A stretch of 46,113 nucleotides of DNA from a virus: the IMG/VR virus record IMGVR_UViG_3300011247_000029, positions 1 to 46,113 of that record; one strand, 5' to 3'. The translations under genes and the position numbers were made by a program. Positions 1 to 9,073 of the stretch are shown here, piece by piece (positions within the stretch are counted from its first letter, which is position 1; every line of letters starts with the position of its first letter). The notes under the pieces are model-generated. The model was not told where the DNA came from. It worked only from the letters and a program-made list of their open reading frames with translations, and ran no database searches.

Positions 1-799
1 TATAAAACCGAAAAATGGAGTTGCCGCCGATATGCTGCATACCCCATATCGAGTCTTCCTTGTAGATGATGTTGGTCTCACCCAAAGGCAACATATCAAT
101 ACAGAAACCCGGTGAACCGGCTAACTCGGTTTCATTGGCGTCTACCGTTGCATCGGTTTCATCCCATGATGTCGGCGTCGATCCTGCTGCCGTAGGGTGT
201 GACCATTTCACCATTAACGGATAACGCGCACCGGCCTTCGTTACATCGAGCGCAACAAGGTATTGCTTGAACGGACGAATGACGCGGGCTTTATGTCCGA
301 GGTCGCCCCATGTATTCGTACCGTCATACGTCAACGGTGTAAGTTTGGTTGCTGCCGAAGTTGTCGCCCACTCTTGCGGTTCATCAACAGCATTGTTGAT
401 AACAGGGATGCCGCCGATCACGCCACCATTCCAGCCGATATCACCATCCATGTTGTAGTCAACATTCACACCAAGCGTTTGCCGGGTGATGTCATGGTGC
501 GTAACTCCATCCGTTACAAAAACAGATTTGCCGCCGCAATACATCCACCAGTTTGTCGTTGTGGTGGGTACGGGTTGCATCCAGCGCGGGGTTGTATCAG
601 CGGTATCAATCGCGGCACCCGTGGCATTAAACGCATTACCTGTGGACGTAAAAACAGACGAATGGCCCGTTATCTTTTCGACCTTGCCATCTCGAAACCG
701 GACATTCTGACCAGCAGACCACGCGCCGTCAGGTAATTCATGATCGGGTATGTCGTCGATGATCCCGATACGGCCAAGGTCTTTATGGGTGATAATCAT
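1..799 (-). CDS. Tail hub/stabilisation-like protein, N-terminal half (gene crosses the window ends)
   Basis: Starts at the ATG at 799 and reads leftward off position 1 without a stop. Position 1 and the last two bases of the window form one codon (AAA), after which the frame continues to a stop at 45302, giving one 536-residue protein. This part holds residues 1-266. It is rich in Trp, Gly and beta-strand-like segments and opens with a proline/aspartate-rich stretch followed by 'NVRFRDGKVEK'. Its place after the tail fibre and before the ejection proteins fits a tail-hub or P22 gp10-like stabilisation protein of beta-propeller type. That role is inferred from synteny and composition. The start lies 2 bases from the stop of the tail fibre gene. 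Confidence 0.75.
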   Translation of the reverse strand, partial: MIITHKDLGRIGIIDDIPDHELPDGAWSAGQNVRFRDGKVEKITGHSSVFTSTGNAFNATGAAIDTADTTPRWMQPVPTTTTNWWMYCGGKSVFVTDGVTHHDITRQTLGVNVDYNMDGDIGWNGGVIGGIPVINNAVDEPQEWATTSAATKLTPLTYDGTNTWGDLGHKARVIRPFKQYLVALDVTKAGARYPLMVKWSHPTAAGSTPTSWDETDATVDANETELAGSPGFCIDMLPLGETNIIYKEDSIWGMQHIGGNSIFRFY

Positions 800-800
800 T

Positions 801-2324
801 TTATGTGCGTAATCCGTATAATCTGATCGTGCCGGTTGCTAGATTGCCGCTGGATGCAAAGAAACGAATAGCGGTAACGGCAGTAGTGGCATCATAACAA
901 CCACCTCCATCACCATTTATTGCGTTTAAAGGGCCAGTGCTACTAATCCCCTGCGCGCGCCACGAAAAGTTTTTACGTTTTGTCGTTGACTGAATACCGT
1001 ACATGTAAAACGTACCCGACATTGAAGCGGACGCATCATTGCTTAAGGGATTAATCATAGGCATATAGTTCGACCCGGCATTGTTGTACACCGACCCTGC
1101 TTGCCACGTTGGCGTTGCGCCTGTGCCTACCCTTGCTCCTATATAAACGGCGTTTGTCGCTGGGGTGACTTGATCTAAGACACACATATATGAATCATAA
1201 ACACTAGCCAATCCTGTAAAATCAATCGTGGCATCTGACGAAATAGCTTGCTCTGATATTAATGCCCACGCACCGGGAGTGCCTGTGTCAACATACGCCT
1301 TGATAGATTGCTGAGTCGCTAATTGCGTGGTGCTATCTGACGCCATGTTGTCCTCGTCAAGCACAGCAGTACCCGACACGCCGGTATTCAATACAGGCGA
1401 GGTGAGCGTTTTGGCAGAAAGTGTTTGTGTGTCAGTGGTGCCAACAACCGTACCGGCTGGCGCGGCCAATGTTGAGATAGTGCCTAAGCCTAGATTTGTT
1501 CGTGCGCCTCCTGCGGTACTCGAACCCGTACCACCATCAACCACGGCCAAGTCAGTGATGCCATTGATCGTGCCACCATTAATATCAATGCTGGTTATCG
1601 CGCCGCCCACTGCGCCGGTAATCGTCGGTGCTGTCAGCGTCTTGTTAGTCAGCGTTTGAATGTCAGACGTACCAACAATCGTACCGGCTGGGGCTGATTG
1701 TCCATCCAGTAGGTCGGCATTCAGGTTTGTGACAACCGTTGTCGATGCAACGGTCAGTGGTGCCGTGCCGGTAACAACATCCGATTCCAAAGTCAGTGCG
1801 CGTAATTCAAAGGCACCGATATCGACATCATTGGCCACGGTCAGCGAGGTAATCGCATCCACGGTGCCGCCGTTGATATCCGGCGTTGTTAATGTGGGGC
1901 TGGCTGAATTCGCCTTGGTGTCAATTTGCGTTTGTATCGCACTTGTCACACCCGACAAGGTATTGAGTTCCACGGCGGTTGCGGTGGAGCCTGTCAGCTT
2001 ATTTAGCTCCGCTGCTGTGGCCGATACGGCAACACTGTTTATTTTGAGGCCACTGACATCGGTAACATTCAACGTCTTGCCGGTCGGAAGCGTAACCTCA
2101 AGTGTGGTTGCTGAAAGGGTTTCCTCAAAATTTGTCGTGGCATTTAAATCAGCTACCGAAGCGGTAATAGGCGCATTTGCATTGGGCAACGTATTCGCAA
2201 GAACATTTTTCATGCCGCGAATATGGTTATCGCCTTCATTCTTGGCGTCGGTCGCGCCGTCAGGGTTTGTAACAACTAAATCACTAACGTATTTCGCCGA
2301 GCCGGTCAGGTCTTCCAATGCCAT
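801..2324 (-). CDS. Tail fibre protein with Thr-rich repeats
   Basis: 507 residues. Residues about 20-50 carry the pattern NP.G.TDAKNEGDNHIRGMKN, which is typical of the N-terminal region of many phage tail-fibre proteins. The middle (about 55-340) is a Thr/Ala/Leu-rich low-complexity shaft with recurring units such as TLTNKTLTAP and TLSAKTLTSP. The last 150 residues are richer in aromatic residues and look like a globular tip domain. It follows the adaptor gene with a stop/start overlap (TAATG), so it is translationally coupled. Likely role: fibre or fibre-anchor for host attachment. The tip sequence gives no receptor specificity. A long plus-strand frame lies antisense to it and is a compositional shadow. 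Confidence 0.82.
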   Translation of the reverse strand: MALEDLTGSAKYVSDLVVTNPDGATDAKNEGDNHIRGMKNVLANTLPNANAPITASVADLNATTNFEETLSATTLEVTLPTGKTLNVTDVSGLKINSVAVSATAAELNKLTGSTATAVELNTLSGVTSAIQTQIDTKANSASPTLTTPDINGGTVDAITSLTVANDVDIGAFELRALTLESDVVTGTAPLTVASTTVVTNLNADLLDGQSAPAGTIVGTSDIQTLTNKTLTAPTITGAVGGAITSIDINGGTINGITDLAVVDGGTGSSTAGGARTNLGLGTISTLAAPAGTVVGTTDTQTLSAKTLTSPVLNTGVSGTAVLDEDNMASDSTTQLATQQSIKAYVDTGTPGAWALISEQAISSDATIDFTGLASVYDSYMCVLDQVTPATNAVYIGARVGTGATPTWQAGSVYNNAGSNYMPMINPLSNDASASMSGTFYMYGIQSTTKRKNFSWRAQGISSTGPLNAINGDGGGCYDATTAVTAIRFFASSGNLATGTIRLYGLRT

Positions 2325-2944
2325 TACGGCGTACCTCCATCAGTTCTTACAACAAGCGCGGAACCGGAATACCGGCCTCGTTCATCCTGTTCATTCAGTT
2401 TCATTACCGCCTCGTCAAAAAGCGCCTTCCATAAAGAAATGCGTTCATCGTTTGCGGTGAAAGGTTCGGCCTCGATAAGAGAGCCGTATAACAATAGGTC
2501 GGGCGTGTAAGTCAGAAACCAGCTTGTCGTGTTGGTGGCTGATAACGCGGGAAGCTGGTACATGTACGCAATTTCGACCTCGACCGTACTATCAGGCGTC
2601 GGGCCTAATTGAAGTTCGTTGCCGATGATTGTGTAAACACTTGGGGTTCCCGATTCACTGCCCGCATTAATCGAATCAAGGTGTTCAGGCGAGACATATT
2701 CCAATCGTTTTTTAGGCGAGGTGTTTAGCTGAATATTCCGCATTTCCAAGAAGTCATCAGGCAATAAAATATATTGCGTGGCGGCATTGGTCGTCACACG
2801 CTTAACCATTGATCGGGAAGTAACCGACCGGGCAATACGTGATTCCGCCAAGGCAATAAACTCGACAATGCGATCCGTTAGATCAGCCCGGTCAAGATAA
2901 TTGGCTACCGCTGTTTGCAGTTCTGCATACGTTGAGATTGCCAT
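2324..2944 (-). CDS. Head-tail adaptor (SU10 adaptor / P22 gp4-like)
   Basis: 206 residues. The N-terminus (MAISTYAELQTAVANYLDR, then an acidic/hydrophobic helix ending AESRIARS) is the usual opening of the phage adaptor family that includes the SU10 adaptor and T7 gp11-like connectors. Next come beta-rich segments with LLPDDFLEMRNIQL and a C-terminal helical part with YGSLIEAEPF and DERISLWKALFDEAV, typical for this family. In such virions the protein forms a ring under the portal and completes the head for tail assembly. It lies between the small head genes and the tail fibre and overlaps both neighbours at start and stop. Confidence 0.85.
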   Translation of the reverse strand: MAISTYAELQTAVANYLDRADLTDRIVEFIALAESRIARSVTSRSMVKRVTTNAATQYILLPDDFLEMRNIQLNTSPKKRLEYVSPEHLDSINAGSESGTPSVYTIIGNELQLGPTPDSTVEVEIAYMYQLPALSATNTTSWFLTYTPDLLLYGSLIEAEPFTANDERISLWKALFDEAVMKLNEQDERGRYSGSALVVRTDGGTP

Positions 2945-3240
2945 TACATTTTGCCCGGTGTCGTTCTGAGATAACGATAATCAGGGTCGTTCAACTTCTT
3001 CCTGATTGCAGCCTTAGAGTTATCATCGAAGATGTTTATGCCTTCCTTCATCCACTGTTCAATTACGCTCAGTGGAATTTCAGCCATCTTCACGAAGTCA
3101 CCTTTGAAACGCCCGGTTTCTTGCGCGTCATTAAAGGCCCGCTTGTTCTTGTCCAAATACGGTTCGACATCCTGCGTCCGTTGAACGATTAGCGTGTCTT
3201 CATGATCGACGTAGTGCAGCTTGGTTTTAATTTCACTCAT
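2944..3240 (-). CDS. Conserved virion-region protein of unknown function
   Basis: 98 residues, charged and mostly helical (KTKLHYVDHEDTLIVQRTQD near the start, DDNSKAAIRKKLND near the end). No known catalytic motif or membrane segment is visible. Its stop shares bases with the ATG of the adaptor gene, and its own start overlaps the upstream gene by 4 bases. It is therefore part of a tightly coupled head-completion run. A minor head or assembly protein is plausible by position only. Confidence 0.75.
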   Translation of the reverse strand: MSEIKTKLHYVDHEDTLIVQRTQDVEPYLDKNKRAFNDAQETGRFKGDFVKMAEIPLSVIEQWMKEGINIFDDNSKAAIRKKLNDPDYRYLRTTPGKM

Positions 3241-3791
3241 AGGTATCCGTACCTTTTCGGGTAGTGTGGAAACATCGTGCCTAAAGGGATGCCTTGTGCA
3301 TTGAATCGCAATAAATACGACTCTTCGGGGATCGTGACCTTGATCCCCCTGCCCCTTGCTAACCCGATCAGATACTCGGCGTTAGGTCGCTGGTAGGCGT
3401 ATTCCTCACTGTCTGTCATATCCACGCCCCATATTCCGATTTCATCAACACCCTCATGAATAGCCAGTGCGATCATGTAAGCGATAGACGAATTGAAATA
3501 ATCGCCAACAAGGTCGGCGACTTCTTCAACGGGGTATGGTGTGACGTTGGGAAAATAGGCTTGCTGCATGTAAAGCGGAACGTCCACATTTTTCAGCTTG
3601 TCTATGTATCCGTTGTGGCGTTTTGCTTCTGGTTTTTGTATCAGGTCGATGTCGTGCATTTCAAACAGTCGATCACAATTAGCCCACCACCCGTTGTCCC
3701 ACGGCAAACCCCATAGTTCCCATTCAAGGTTTCCAAAAGGGGCTTGGTCATGAGTGGACGGGGCTAGGCCCACAATGGCGACTTTTCTCAT
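3237..3791 (-). CDS. Rossmann-like phage protein of unknown function
   Basis: 184 residues. The start MRKVAIVGLAPSTHDQAPFG gives a beta-strand followed by a glycine turn (VGLAPST), as in nucleotide-sugar or Rossmann-type folds. A Trp-rich WELWGLPWDNGWW segment follows, then a second strand ending IGIWGVDMTDSEEY near residue 125. Comparable proteins sit among head genes of other podoviruses, with no function assigned that I know of. The GVDM and GLAPS positions could form a ligand pocket, but this is inference. It overlaps both neighbours by 4 bases. Confidence 0.78.
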   Translation of the reverse strand: MRKVAIVGLAPSTHDQAPFGNLEWELWGLPWDNGWWANCDRLFEMHDIDLIQKPEAKRHNGYIDKLKNVDVPLYMQQAYFPNVTPYPVEEVADLVGDYFNSSIAYMIALAIHEGVDEIGIWGVDMTDSEEYAYQRPNAEYLIGLARGRGIKVTIPEESYLLRFNAQGIPLGTMFPHYPKRYGYL

Positions 3792-4069
3792 TCCGTCATT
3801 TCGGTGACGTACAAACTCCCGCCAGAAGTGTGCTGAATAGCCGAGACCTTTTGACCGGGCTTGATCGTGAATATCTGTTCACGTTCACCCGGAACATAAA
3901 CGTCGGCGGTGGTCGCTACAGGGGTTCCCGCAATCTGAATAAAAGCGGATGTCGTGCAGACAATACGAACACGGTTGATATGATCACCAACCGCATTAGA
4001 AATTGCCCCATGAGTACCCGTATAAGCCACGCTTTGGCTTGTTAATGGATAACCTTGGGGGCAGCTCAT
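3788..4069 (-). CDS. Small beta-rich head protein (decoration candidate)
   Basis: 93 residues with short alternating hydrophobic segments (VRIVCTTSAFIQIAG, REQIFTIKPGQKVSAIQH) that suggest a small beta-sandwich. It has no signal peptide or catalytic motif. It is the second gene after the capsid protein and overlaps the next gene's start by 4 bases. A capsid decoration or minor head protein is the most likely role by position. Confidence 0.7.
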   Translation of the reverse strand: MSCPQGYPLTSQSVAYTGTHGAISNAVGDHINRVRIVCTTSAFIQIAGTPVATTADVYVPGEREQIFTIKPGQKVSAIQHTSGGSLYVTEMTE

Positions 4070-4422
4070 TTTGTCATTCTCCGAATAACGAACGTGATAC
4101 CAACAGGCACGGTATTCGTTGACGCACCATCCGTTACGATGCTGATAACGTCACCCTCGTTTACCGAGTTTGCCGCTGTAGGTTCTGCTGAGTCTTGATC
4201 CCACGCGGCGGAAGATGCAGTCGCAACCGTAACCACACCCGTTGTGATGGCTGTTCCATTAATACTCGCCGTAAGGACAGCATCGGCGGTCGCAATAGCA
4301 CCACTGATAACCGTTAGAATCTTGACGACTTCGCCACCATCAGGCACAACCACATAGGCCGTGGTTGCCGTGGAAATGTCAGCAAGGTCAGTACATAAAA
4401 AATAATCATTTAAAGGACGCAT
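4066..4422 (-). CDS. Candidate capsid cementing/decoration protein
   Basis: 118 residues, Thr/Ala/Val-rich and nearly all beta in character (TTAYVVVPDGGEVVKILTVI, then DAVLTASINGTAI). It is the first gene after the major capsid protein. That is where BPP-1-type phages encode their jelly-roll cementing protein, so the same role is proposed from synteny and composition. A hairpin terminator separates it from the capsid gene, which would set a lower expression level. Confidence 0.65.
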   Translation of the reverse strand: MRPLNDYFLCTDLADISTATTAYVVVPDGGEVVKILTVISGAIATADAVLTASINGTAITTGVVTVATASSAAWDQDSAEPTAANSVNEGDVISIVTDGASTNTVPVGITFVIRRMTK

Positions 4423-4436
4423 TTAGTTCACTCCAT

Positions 4437-4468
4437 AAAAAAGACCGACCCCCCGAAGAGGGCCAGCC
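4437..4468 (-). terminator. Intrinsic terminator after the major capsid gene
   Basis: On the minus strand an 11-bp stem (GGCTGGCCCTC paired with GGGGGTCGGTC, including G-U pairs) closes a TTCG tetraloop and is followed by six T. It lies directly after the capsid stop and before the cementing candidate. It could lower downstream expression relative to capsid, or be read through by antitermination. Confidence 0.7.
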
Positions 4469-4489
4469 TTATGGTTTACCTAACGTTGA

Positions 4490-5449
4490 TTAGGAGGTGG
4501 TTAGATCAGCGATAAGACCGCTGGCGGCTTCATTGCATGACTGCAATGTGTATTCCACGATGATCTGTTTCTTCTCGGTGTCACCAGTACGTGCCAAGTC
4601 TTTGGTCATGTACGGACGCAACATCGGAATTTTCCACTTATCCATTTGCAACACGAACCCGGAACGTGAACGACTGAACCGATTAGGCACAATCTTGATT
4701 TCGCCAAAATCAGAAACGTACACGTCAACCGAAGCGGTCAGCTTTTTGTCTTCTGTTTTGTCGAACTTCGTTGCGCCACCTGTGAAGGTAGAGGCCACAC
4801 GTTTATTAAACGCACCCACCATCAACACGTCAGGCTCACCACCAGCCGTCCAGCACAATTGCAGGACATCCTTTAGCAAGTCTTCTGTGAAGGCGCGTTG
4901 GTCGCCGTCAGTACGTGCGGTTGTACCCGAGCTTGCGCCTTGGCCGGTAGGGCTTGCGCCGGAACCACCACCGAACGAATCGTTGGTATAAATAAACGAC
5001 TCGATGGATGCCAGCTCACGCGCTGTGGTGGCGTTACCTGCGACACGGGCGTTATTCAGACCACAAATAGCGTTCTCCATGTCACGTTTCAGTTCAGCCG
5101 ATTTCTTGGCCATCTGATACGCCATTTCACGGCCACGACCGGCGCGATTAACTGCCTCGGTAGTACCGGAAACCGTCGCGGTCTTGTCTGCGATTTGCGT
5201 ATAGTTGCCCATACGAACCGTAGGTACTGCGGCGTCCATTGTGGCTTCATCGCCCTCAATGACTTTGTTATCCGACACTGCTGCGAGTGCGTCCGTTTGC
5301 CATTCGGTAAACGTGTTACTTGCGCTGGTGCGTTTGAAGCCACTCAGACAAGGTGTGTCTGTTGGGCTAATGTTTTCGATTAAATCCGAGAGGTCTTCCC
5401 GAACACCGATGTTGTCGTATGAGTCATACGTGTTGGTTGGTTGTGCCAT
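4490..5449 (-). CDS. Major capsid protein (SU10/BPP-1 type, DUF5309-like)
   Basis: 319 residues. The N-terminal pattern NIGVREDLSDLIENISPTDTP followed by a T/S-rich arm and 'TEWQTDAL' is characteristic of the DUF5309 / SU10-type HK97-fold capsid family. Other family features are VNRAGRGREMAYQMAKKSAELKRD (spine-helix region, about residues 101-125) and a C-terminal 'KIPMLRPYMTKDLARTGDTEK'. The start follows a clear ribosome site (AAGGAAG). It lies directly after the scaffold gene and is followed by a terminator. Length matches the BPP-1 capsid protein (about 330). Confidence 0.9.
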   Translation of the reverse strand: MAQPTNTYDSYDNIGVREDLSDLIENISPTDTPCLSGFKRTSASNTFTEWQTDALAAVSDNKVIEGDEATMDAAVPTVRMGNYTQIADKTATVSGTTEAVNRAGRGREMAYQMAKKSAELKRDMENAICGLNNARVAGNATTARELASIESFIYTNDSFGGGSGASPTGQGASSGTTARTDGDQRAFTEDLLKDVLQLCWTAGGEPDVLMVGAFNKRVASTFTGGATKFDKTEDKKLTASVDVYVSDFGEIKIVPNRFSRSRSGFVLQMDKWKIPMLRPYMTKDLARTGDTEKKQIIVEYTLQSCNEAASGLIADLTTS

Positions 5450-5465
5450 TGTCTTACTTCCTTCT

Positions 5466-6497
5466 TCAAGTTAGGAAAAGTTCAGCAAGGTCATCAATGC
5501 TGCCGGATTTGGCAAACCTCGATTTCAGTGCTGATTTTTTGTCGTTGTCCACATCTGCCGATGTCGATGCAGCCCCCGGTTTTTGTACTTTCGGTAGGGA
5601 CTTCACTTTCTTTCTAGCAACTGTTTTCCCTTTTTGAAGTTGGTCATACAACATGGCCTTTCGGGATAGGATAACCGCCCGGTGGTCAATGATGCCGTTG
5701 ACTTCTTCTGTAGAAAAACCTGTATTGGCAAGATAATCTTGCAATGCGTTTCGTTCTTTCGTCGCTACGGTTTCGTCCGACCACTCAGGGATAGCGTCAA
5801 TCAGCTTCCCGCGCTCGTCATTCACCGTTGCGTCGTACTGCTTCTTCTGTTCAAACTGCTGTTGTTGGTTCTGCTGCTCTTGCGCGGCCTTAACCTGATT
5901 TAGCGCGTCCGTCCGTTCCCTCGCTTCTTCTTTTAACCGGACATATTCAATCGGATCGTTTTCACGCAATTCAGGCCAATTGACTTCTTTGTCTTGGGTT
6001 ACAAGCTGGGAAAGTTGTTCACTCAAGCCATTCAGGTTTTCCATCTGTGCCTGATAGGCTTGCGCTGATTCTGCAAACTCGGCATCCATGCGTTTCCGCT
6101 CGTTGCTGAGTTCAATTGATTTTTTATTGACATGGCCTTCAAGCTGGTAGCTTTTAACCAAGTCACGCAATGAAACGTCTTGTTCAACACCGTCAACCTT
6201 GGCCTTGGCCTTTAGGTTCATCAGCGTGTCGGAATCGGTCTCTAAAAAATCAATGAGTTCCGATAAGGTTTCCATGCCGGAATCGTCATCGGTTGTTTCT
6301 TCGGTGGCATCTTCCGTTGCATCGTCGCCTTCAACTTTGGCGGTCGATTCTTCGGTAGTGTCGTCGGTTGTTTCTTCGGTGGTCTCTTGAGTGGATGCTT
6401 CGGTGGTTTCGGTAGTAGGCTCAGTGGTGGTCTCTGGTTGCGCCTCTTCGGTTGCAAACAGTCCTTCCATTTGTGCCGCTGCTTCGTCTGGTTCCAT
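5466..6497 (-). CDS. Head scaffolding protein
   Basis: 343 residues with no cysteine. The first ~75 residues are a low-complexity acidic tract of Thr/Glu repeats (TTEPTTETTE and variants). Residues ~75-260 are highly charged and helical, with a coiled-coil-like Gln-rich segment (QEQQNQQQQFEQKK). The C-terminus (~290-343) is basic and then ends SIDDLAELFLT. An acidic N-terminus, a coiled-coil core and a basic C-terminal helix that docks on capsid protein are the usual plan for scaffolds, and the gene sits between portal and capsid. The start has a strong GGAGGGGAG ribosome site. No protease motif is visible. Confidence 0.82.
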   Translation of the reverse strand: MEPDEAAAQMEGLFATEEAQPETTTEPTTETTEASTQETTEETTDDTTEESTAKVEGDDATEDATEETTDDDSGMETLSELIDFLETDSDTLMNLKAKAKVDGVEQDVSLRDLVKSYQLEGHVNKKSIELSNERKRMDAEFAESAQAYQAQMENLNGLSEQLSQLVTQDKEVNWPELRENDPIEYVRLKEEARERTDALNQVKAAQEQQNQQQQFEQKKQYDATVNDERGKLIDAIPEWSDETVATKERNALQDYLANTGFSTEEVNGIIDHRAVILSRKAMLYDQLQKGKTVARKKVKSLPKVQKPGAASTSADVDNDKKSALKSRFAKSGSIDDLAELFLT

Positions 6498-6517
6498 GCT
6501 CCCCTCCGTGGGTTTGG

Positions 6518-6676
6518 TTATGCGTATTCATTCCAATAAATTGAGCCGACAATGCAAACTAGCCGCTCTCTCTCCAATGTCCTTTCGTAAACAATCCTGT
6601 TATCCGTGAGCCTATTGGCGTGAATAAAAAGATTGTGTTCGGGCATTAAATCCAAAATTTCTCGTTCAAAAAGCAT
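6518..6676 (-). CDS. Small protein of 52 residues, unknown
   Basis: Opens MLFEREILDLMPEHN and ends SIYWNEYA. It fills most of the gap between the portal-associated small gene (ends 6697) and the scaffold (starts 6497). It is charged and aromatic and has no membrane segment. There is no good ribosome site before its ATG, which lowers confidence, but there is no other occupant for the gap. Confidence 0.4.
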   Translation of the reverse strand: MLFEREILDLMPEHNLFIHANRLTDNRIVYERTLERERLVCIVGSIYWNEYA

Positions 6677-6696
6677 TGTGTCGTCGCTGTAATTCA

Positions 6697-6957
6697 CTAC
6701 GAAATTCCGCTAACCGACTTCAAATTAAACTCATGTATTTTTTCATCGTTGATACAGGTCTGAATGTGTTGCTTGATGTTGTTCAACACCTGAAAGCTCA
6801 ACGTGATGGCCTGTTGAGTGTCCCGGTCTGTCATTGGTACAATTTGCATGGCTTGAATAAGGCCGTCGTTGACCGAATCAAAACATTCCTGCAACACTTC
6901 GTTGTTTTGTAATTGCTTTGCCGCCGATGCCCGGTGCTTAATCTTTATCTCGTCCAT
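6697..6957 (-). CDS. Small helical protein downstream of portal
   Basis: 86 residues from the ATG at 6957, chosen because a GAAGGA ribosome site precedes it; an in-frame ATG at 6987 lacks one. It is all-helical in character with many Gln/Asn (ASAAKQLQNNEVLQECFDSV). It overlaps the end of the portal gene by 20 bases, so it is translationally coupled. Its function is unknown; a portal- or head-associated assembly role is only suggested by position. Confidence 0.7.
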   Translation of the reverse strand: MDEIKIKHRASAAKQLQNNEVLQECFDSVNDGLIQAMQIVPMTDRDTQQAITLSFQVLNNIKQHIQTCINDEKIHEFNLKSVSGIS

Positions 6958-9073
6958 TCGGTTTGGTGTCCTTCGCCTTGCTGGCATTGCGTTGTGTTTC
7001 GGCGGCTAGGTCAGCCTTGTATTTTTCCATCGCAAGTTTTGCGTCTGCTGTCTCTGCATCAACGGCAATAGCGTGTTGGCTGATCTCGTTCGCCCGTGCC
7101 TTGTTTGCGGATTCAATATTCGCCTTCTCAATTTCAGCGTTAGCGCGAATCATCGCCTCGTTCATGCGGCTATCGGCATCGGTGCCATCGGCCAACTTCG
7201 CTTGTTCGATCTGTAGACGAATCGCGGCTTCCTCGATTTTCATTTCGAGTTCACGTTCTTTTAGCGATTGCTCGCCGGTCTTGATCTTCATGTCGCCTTG
7301 GAATTTCTGTTGTTCCAACTGCAACTTGGCTTGATTCATTTGCATCTCTGCCTGTGCCTTCATTTCTTCGGGATCAGGTTTCGGTGGTTGTGGTTCAGGC
7401 AAGGTGAAGAACGATTCGCCGTTATGGCCAAACGCATCGACTAATTTCTTAGCGGAGTTATATAAATTCTCAGGCGTGGCAAGGCCCATCTGTGCAAGGT
7501 TCATCTGAACCTGCATGATGTTTTGCATAGCCATTTGGGTTTGCTGTTTGTTGCCCGTACCCAAGCCGACGTTAATGGTCATGTTCATACGGTCGCGCCA
7601 TTCAGTCGGAGAAACAGGCGTCCACTTGTTACGCAACTTCACCCATTTTTTCTTGGTCTGGTGTTTTAGCAATAGTTCGTGGATGTCCAAAAACATTTGC
7701 TTAACACCCGTTTCGGCAAAGACACGGGCGATCAACTCAAGGCGTTCTTGTGACGCATCCATGATGGCCGTGATACCCGTCGCCGTTTTGTTCAGGCTGT
7801 CGGCATCCATGCCTTGGTTGTAGCGGGTTATGCCCGTGCGCGATTCGCGGATCGTGTCGAGGTATTCCAACAGGTCGAAACTTGGCGCACCCAAAATTGG
7901 TGTATCCAATCGTTGCACCATGCCGGGGGCTTTCTGACGTACTACCCCACCGGGGCGTGACGTTAACAAATCATCAAGGTTCACTTGACCATCAACAACG
8001 GCAAAGCGGCCATTGTTTAAGTTGTACATGTTATCGAGGACTTGTCTTAATACCGTGGACTTTGCAATTTGCACATCCATTGTTTTATCGGCGGAAGACT
8101 CACCCGTAAATGAATGCGGCATGATGTAAGGCGTGATGGCACAAAACGGTGAACGATCAACCTGCTCATTGCCCAAAATGGTTTTACCCACTCGGAATAC
8201 CTGTCTCAGTTCCGAGATACCGTCATCGTCGTAATCAACGCGAATATAGAATTCTTCCAACCACAATTTGCGATTGGCTTTATCTACGCTGTTGTCGGTA
8301 TCAATGTAATCTTCGTCTTTGTATCGCTCCCAGCGTTCAGTGTTCGCCGCGCCGCTTTCAGTCGATTGCAGCTCGTCAACCTTGGCCTTGTCGAAACCCA
8401 TTTCAATAAGGTCGGATGCCGTCTTACTGGAACGATGGCAAGCGCATAAGGCTGTTTTCGGATTAACCGAATTGTGCGTTTTGGAAATGACAAATTCTTC
8501 GGGCGGGATATTGAATATCGTCACCTTGCCGGGGAATGATCGTTTAATCGCTACATCGGCGGTGCCGTCTTCATTCTCAGTGAATTCGAGAGGCTCGACA
8601 TATTCATCGGATAACAGTTCGGCGAGTTCGTTTTCATCAAGGCCCGTGTACGTCTCACGCTCAACCTTTTCATTCTCTTCCCACACGACTTTAATCAGGC
8701 CGTTACGTTGTATCAGCGCATCCTTAAACCATGTGTATAAAATCTCGAACCCGGCATTTTCTTTGTAGAAAACGTGATTAACAACATCGGATTCCTGCTC
8801 CGCGCCCTCTTCATCTTCCGGGCCTTCCGGGTCAAACTGCACAGCCTCATGTGAAGCGGTGAATATTTTCATCAATGCGGGAAGTTGTGCCTCGATGGTA
8901 TCCGCAACCTCGCGGGTAACAACCTGAGACCGACCTTCAACCTCATTGCCATAGGGTTCGCCTTTGAAATACTTCATGGCGTTGAGACGGTCTTTTGATA
9001 ACTGCCCGCCCTGATACCCTACCCCGTTCTCAAGTTCGTTATCGAGAACGGCGTTCAATGTTTCCTTTTTCAT
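6938..9073 (-). CDS. Portal protein (P22-type)
   Basis: 711 residues, close to the P22 portal (725). Family features are an N-terminal MKYFKGEPYGNEVEGRSQVVTR-like region (residues ~28-50), EAQLPALMKIF, a central 'GKVTIFNIPPEEFVIS' and RESRTGITRYNQGMDADSLNKTATGI (~415-440), a hallmark of P22-like portals. The C-terminal ~150 residues form a Gln/Glu/Ala-rich helix, matching the long barrel helices of this family. It acts as the dodecameric ring for DNA packaging and ejection at the head vertex. It overlaps the upstream small gene by 4 bases. Confidence 0.9.
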   Translation of the reverse strand: MKKETLNAVLDNELENGVGYQGGQLSKDRLNAMKYFKGEPYGNEVEGRSQVVTREVADTIEAQLPALMKIFTASHEAVQFDPEGPEDEEGAEQESDVVNHVFYKENAGFEILYTWFKDALIQRNGLIKVVWEENEKVERETYTGLDENELAELLSDEYVEPLEFTENEDGTADVAIKRSFPGKVTIFNIPPEEFVISKTHNSVNPKTALCACHRSSKTASDLIEMGFDKAKVDELQSTESGAANTERWERYKDEDYIDTDNSVDKANRKLWLEEFYIRVDYDDDGISELRQVFRVGKTILGNEQVDRSPFCAITPYIMPHSFTGESSADKTMDVQIAKSTVLRQVLDNMYNLNNGRFAVVDGQVNLDDLLTSRPGGVVRQKAPGMVQRLDTPILGAPSFDLLEYLDTIRESRTGITRYNQGMDADSLNKTATGITAIMDASQERLELIARVFAETGVKQMFLDIHELLLKHQTKKKWVKLRNKWTPVSPTEWRDRMNMTINVGLGTGNKQQTQMAMQNIMQVQMNLAQMGLATPENLYNSAKKLVDAFGHNGESFFTLPEPQPPKPDPEEMKAQAEMQMNQAKLQLEQQKFQGDMKIKTGEQSLKERELEMKIEEAAIRLQIEQAKLADGTDADSRMNEAMIRANAEIEKANIESANKARANEISQHAIAVDAETADAKLAMEKYKADLAAETQRNASKAKDTKPNGRDKD

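Noticed and set aside
1660-2460. Long plus-strand open frame of 266 residues opposite the tail fibre
   Set aside because: Antisense to a well-supported Thr/Ala-rich fibre gene, whose low-complexity codons create open antisense frames. No ribosome site or protein-like pattern.
6199-6457. Frames of Ser/Val or Pro/Lys repeats opposite and within the scaffold gene
   Set aside because: They are other-frame readings of the Thr/Glu repeat DNA in the scaffold N-terminus.
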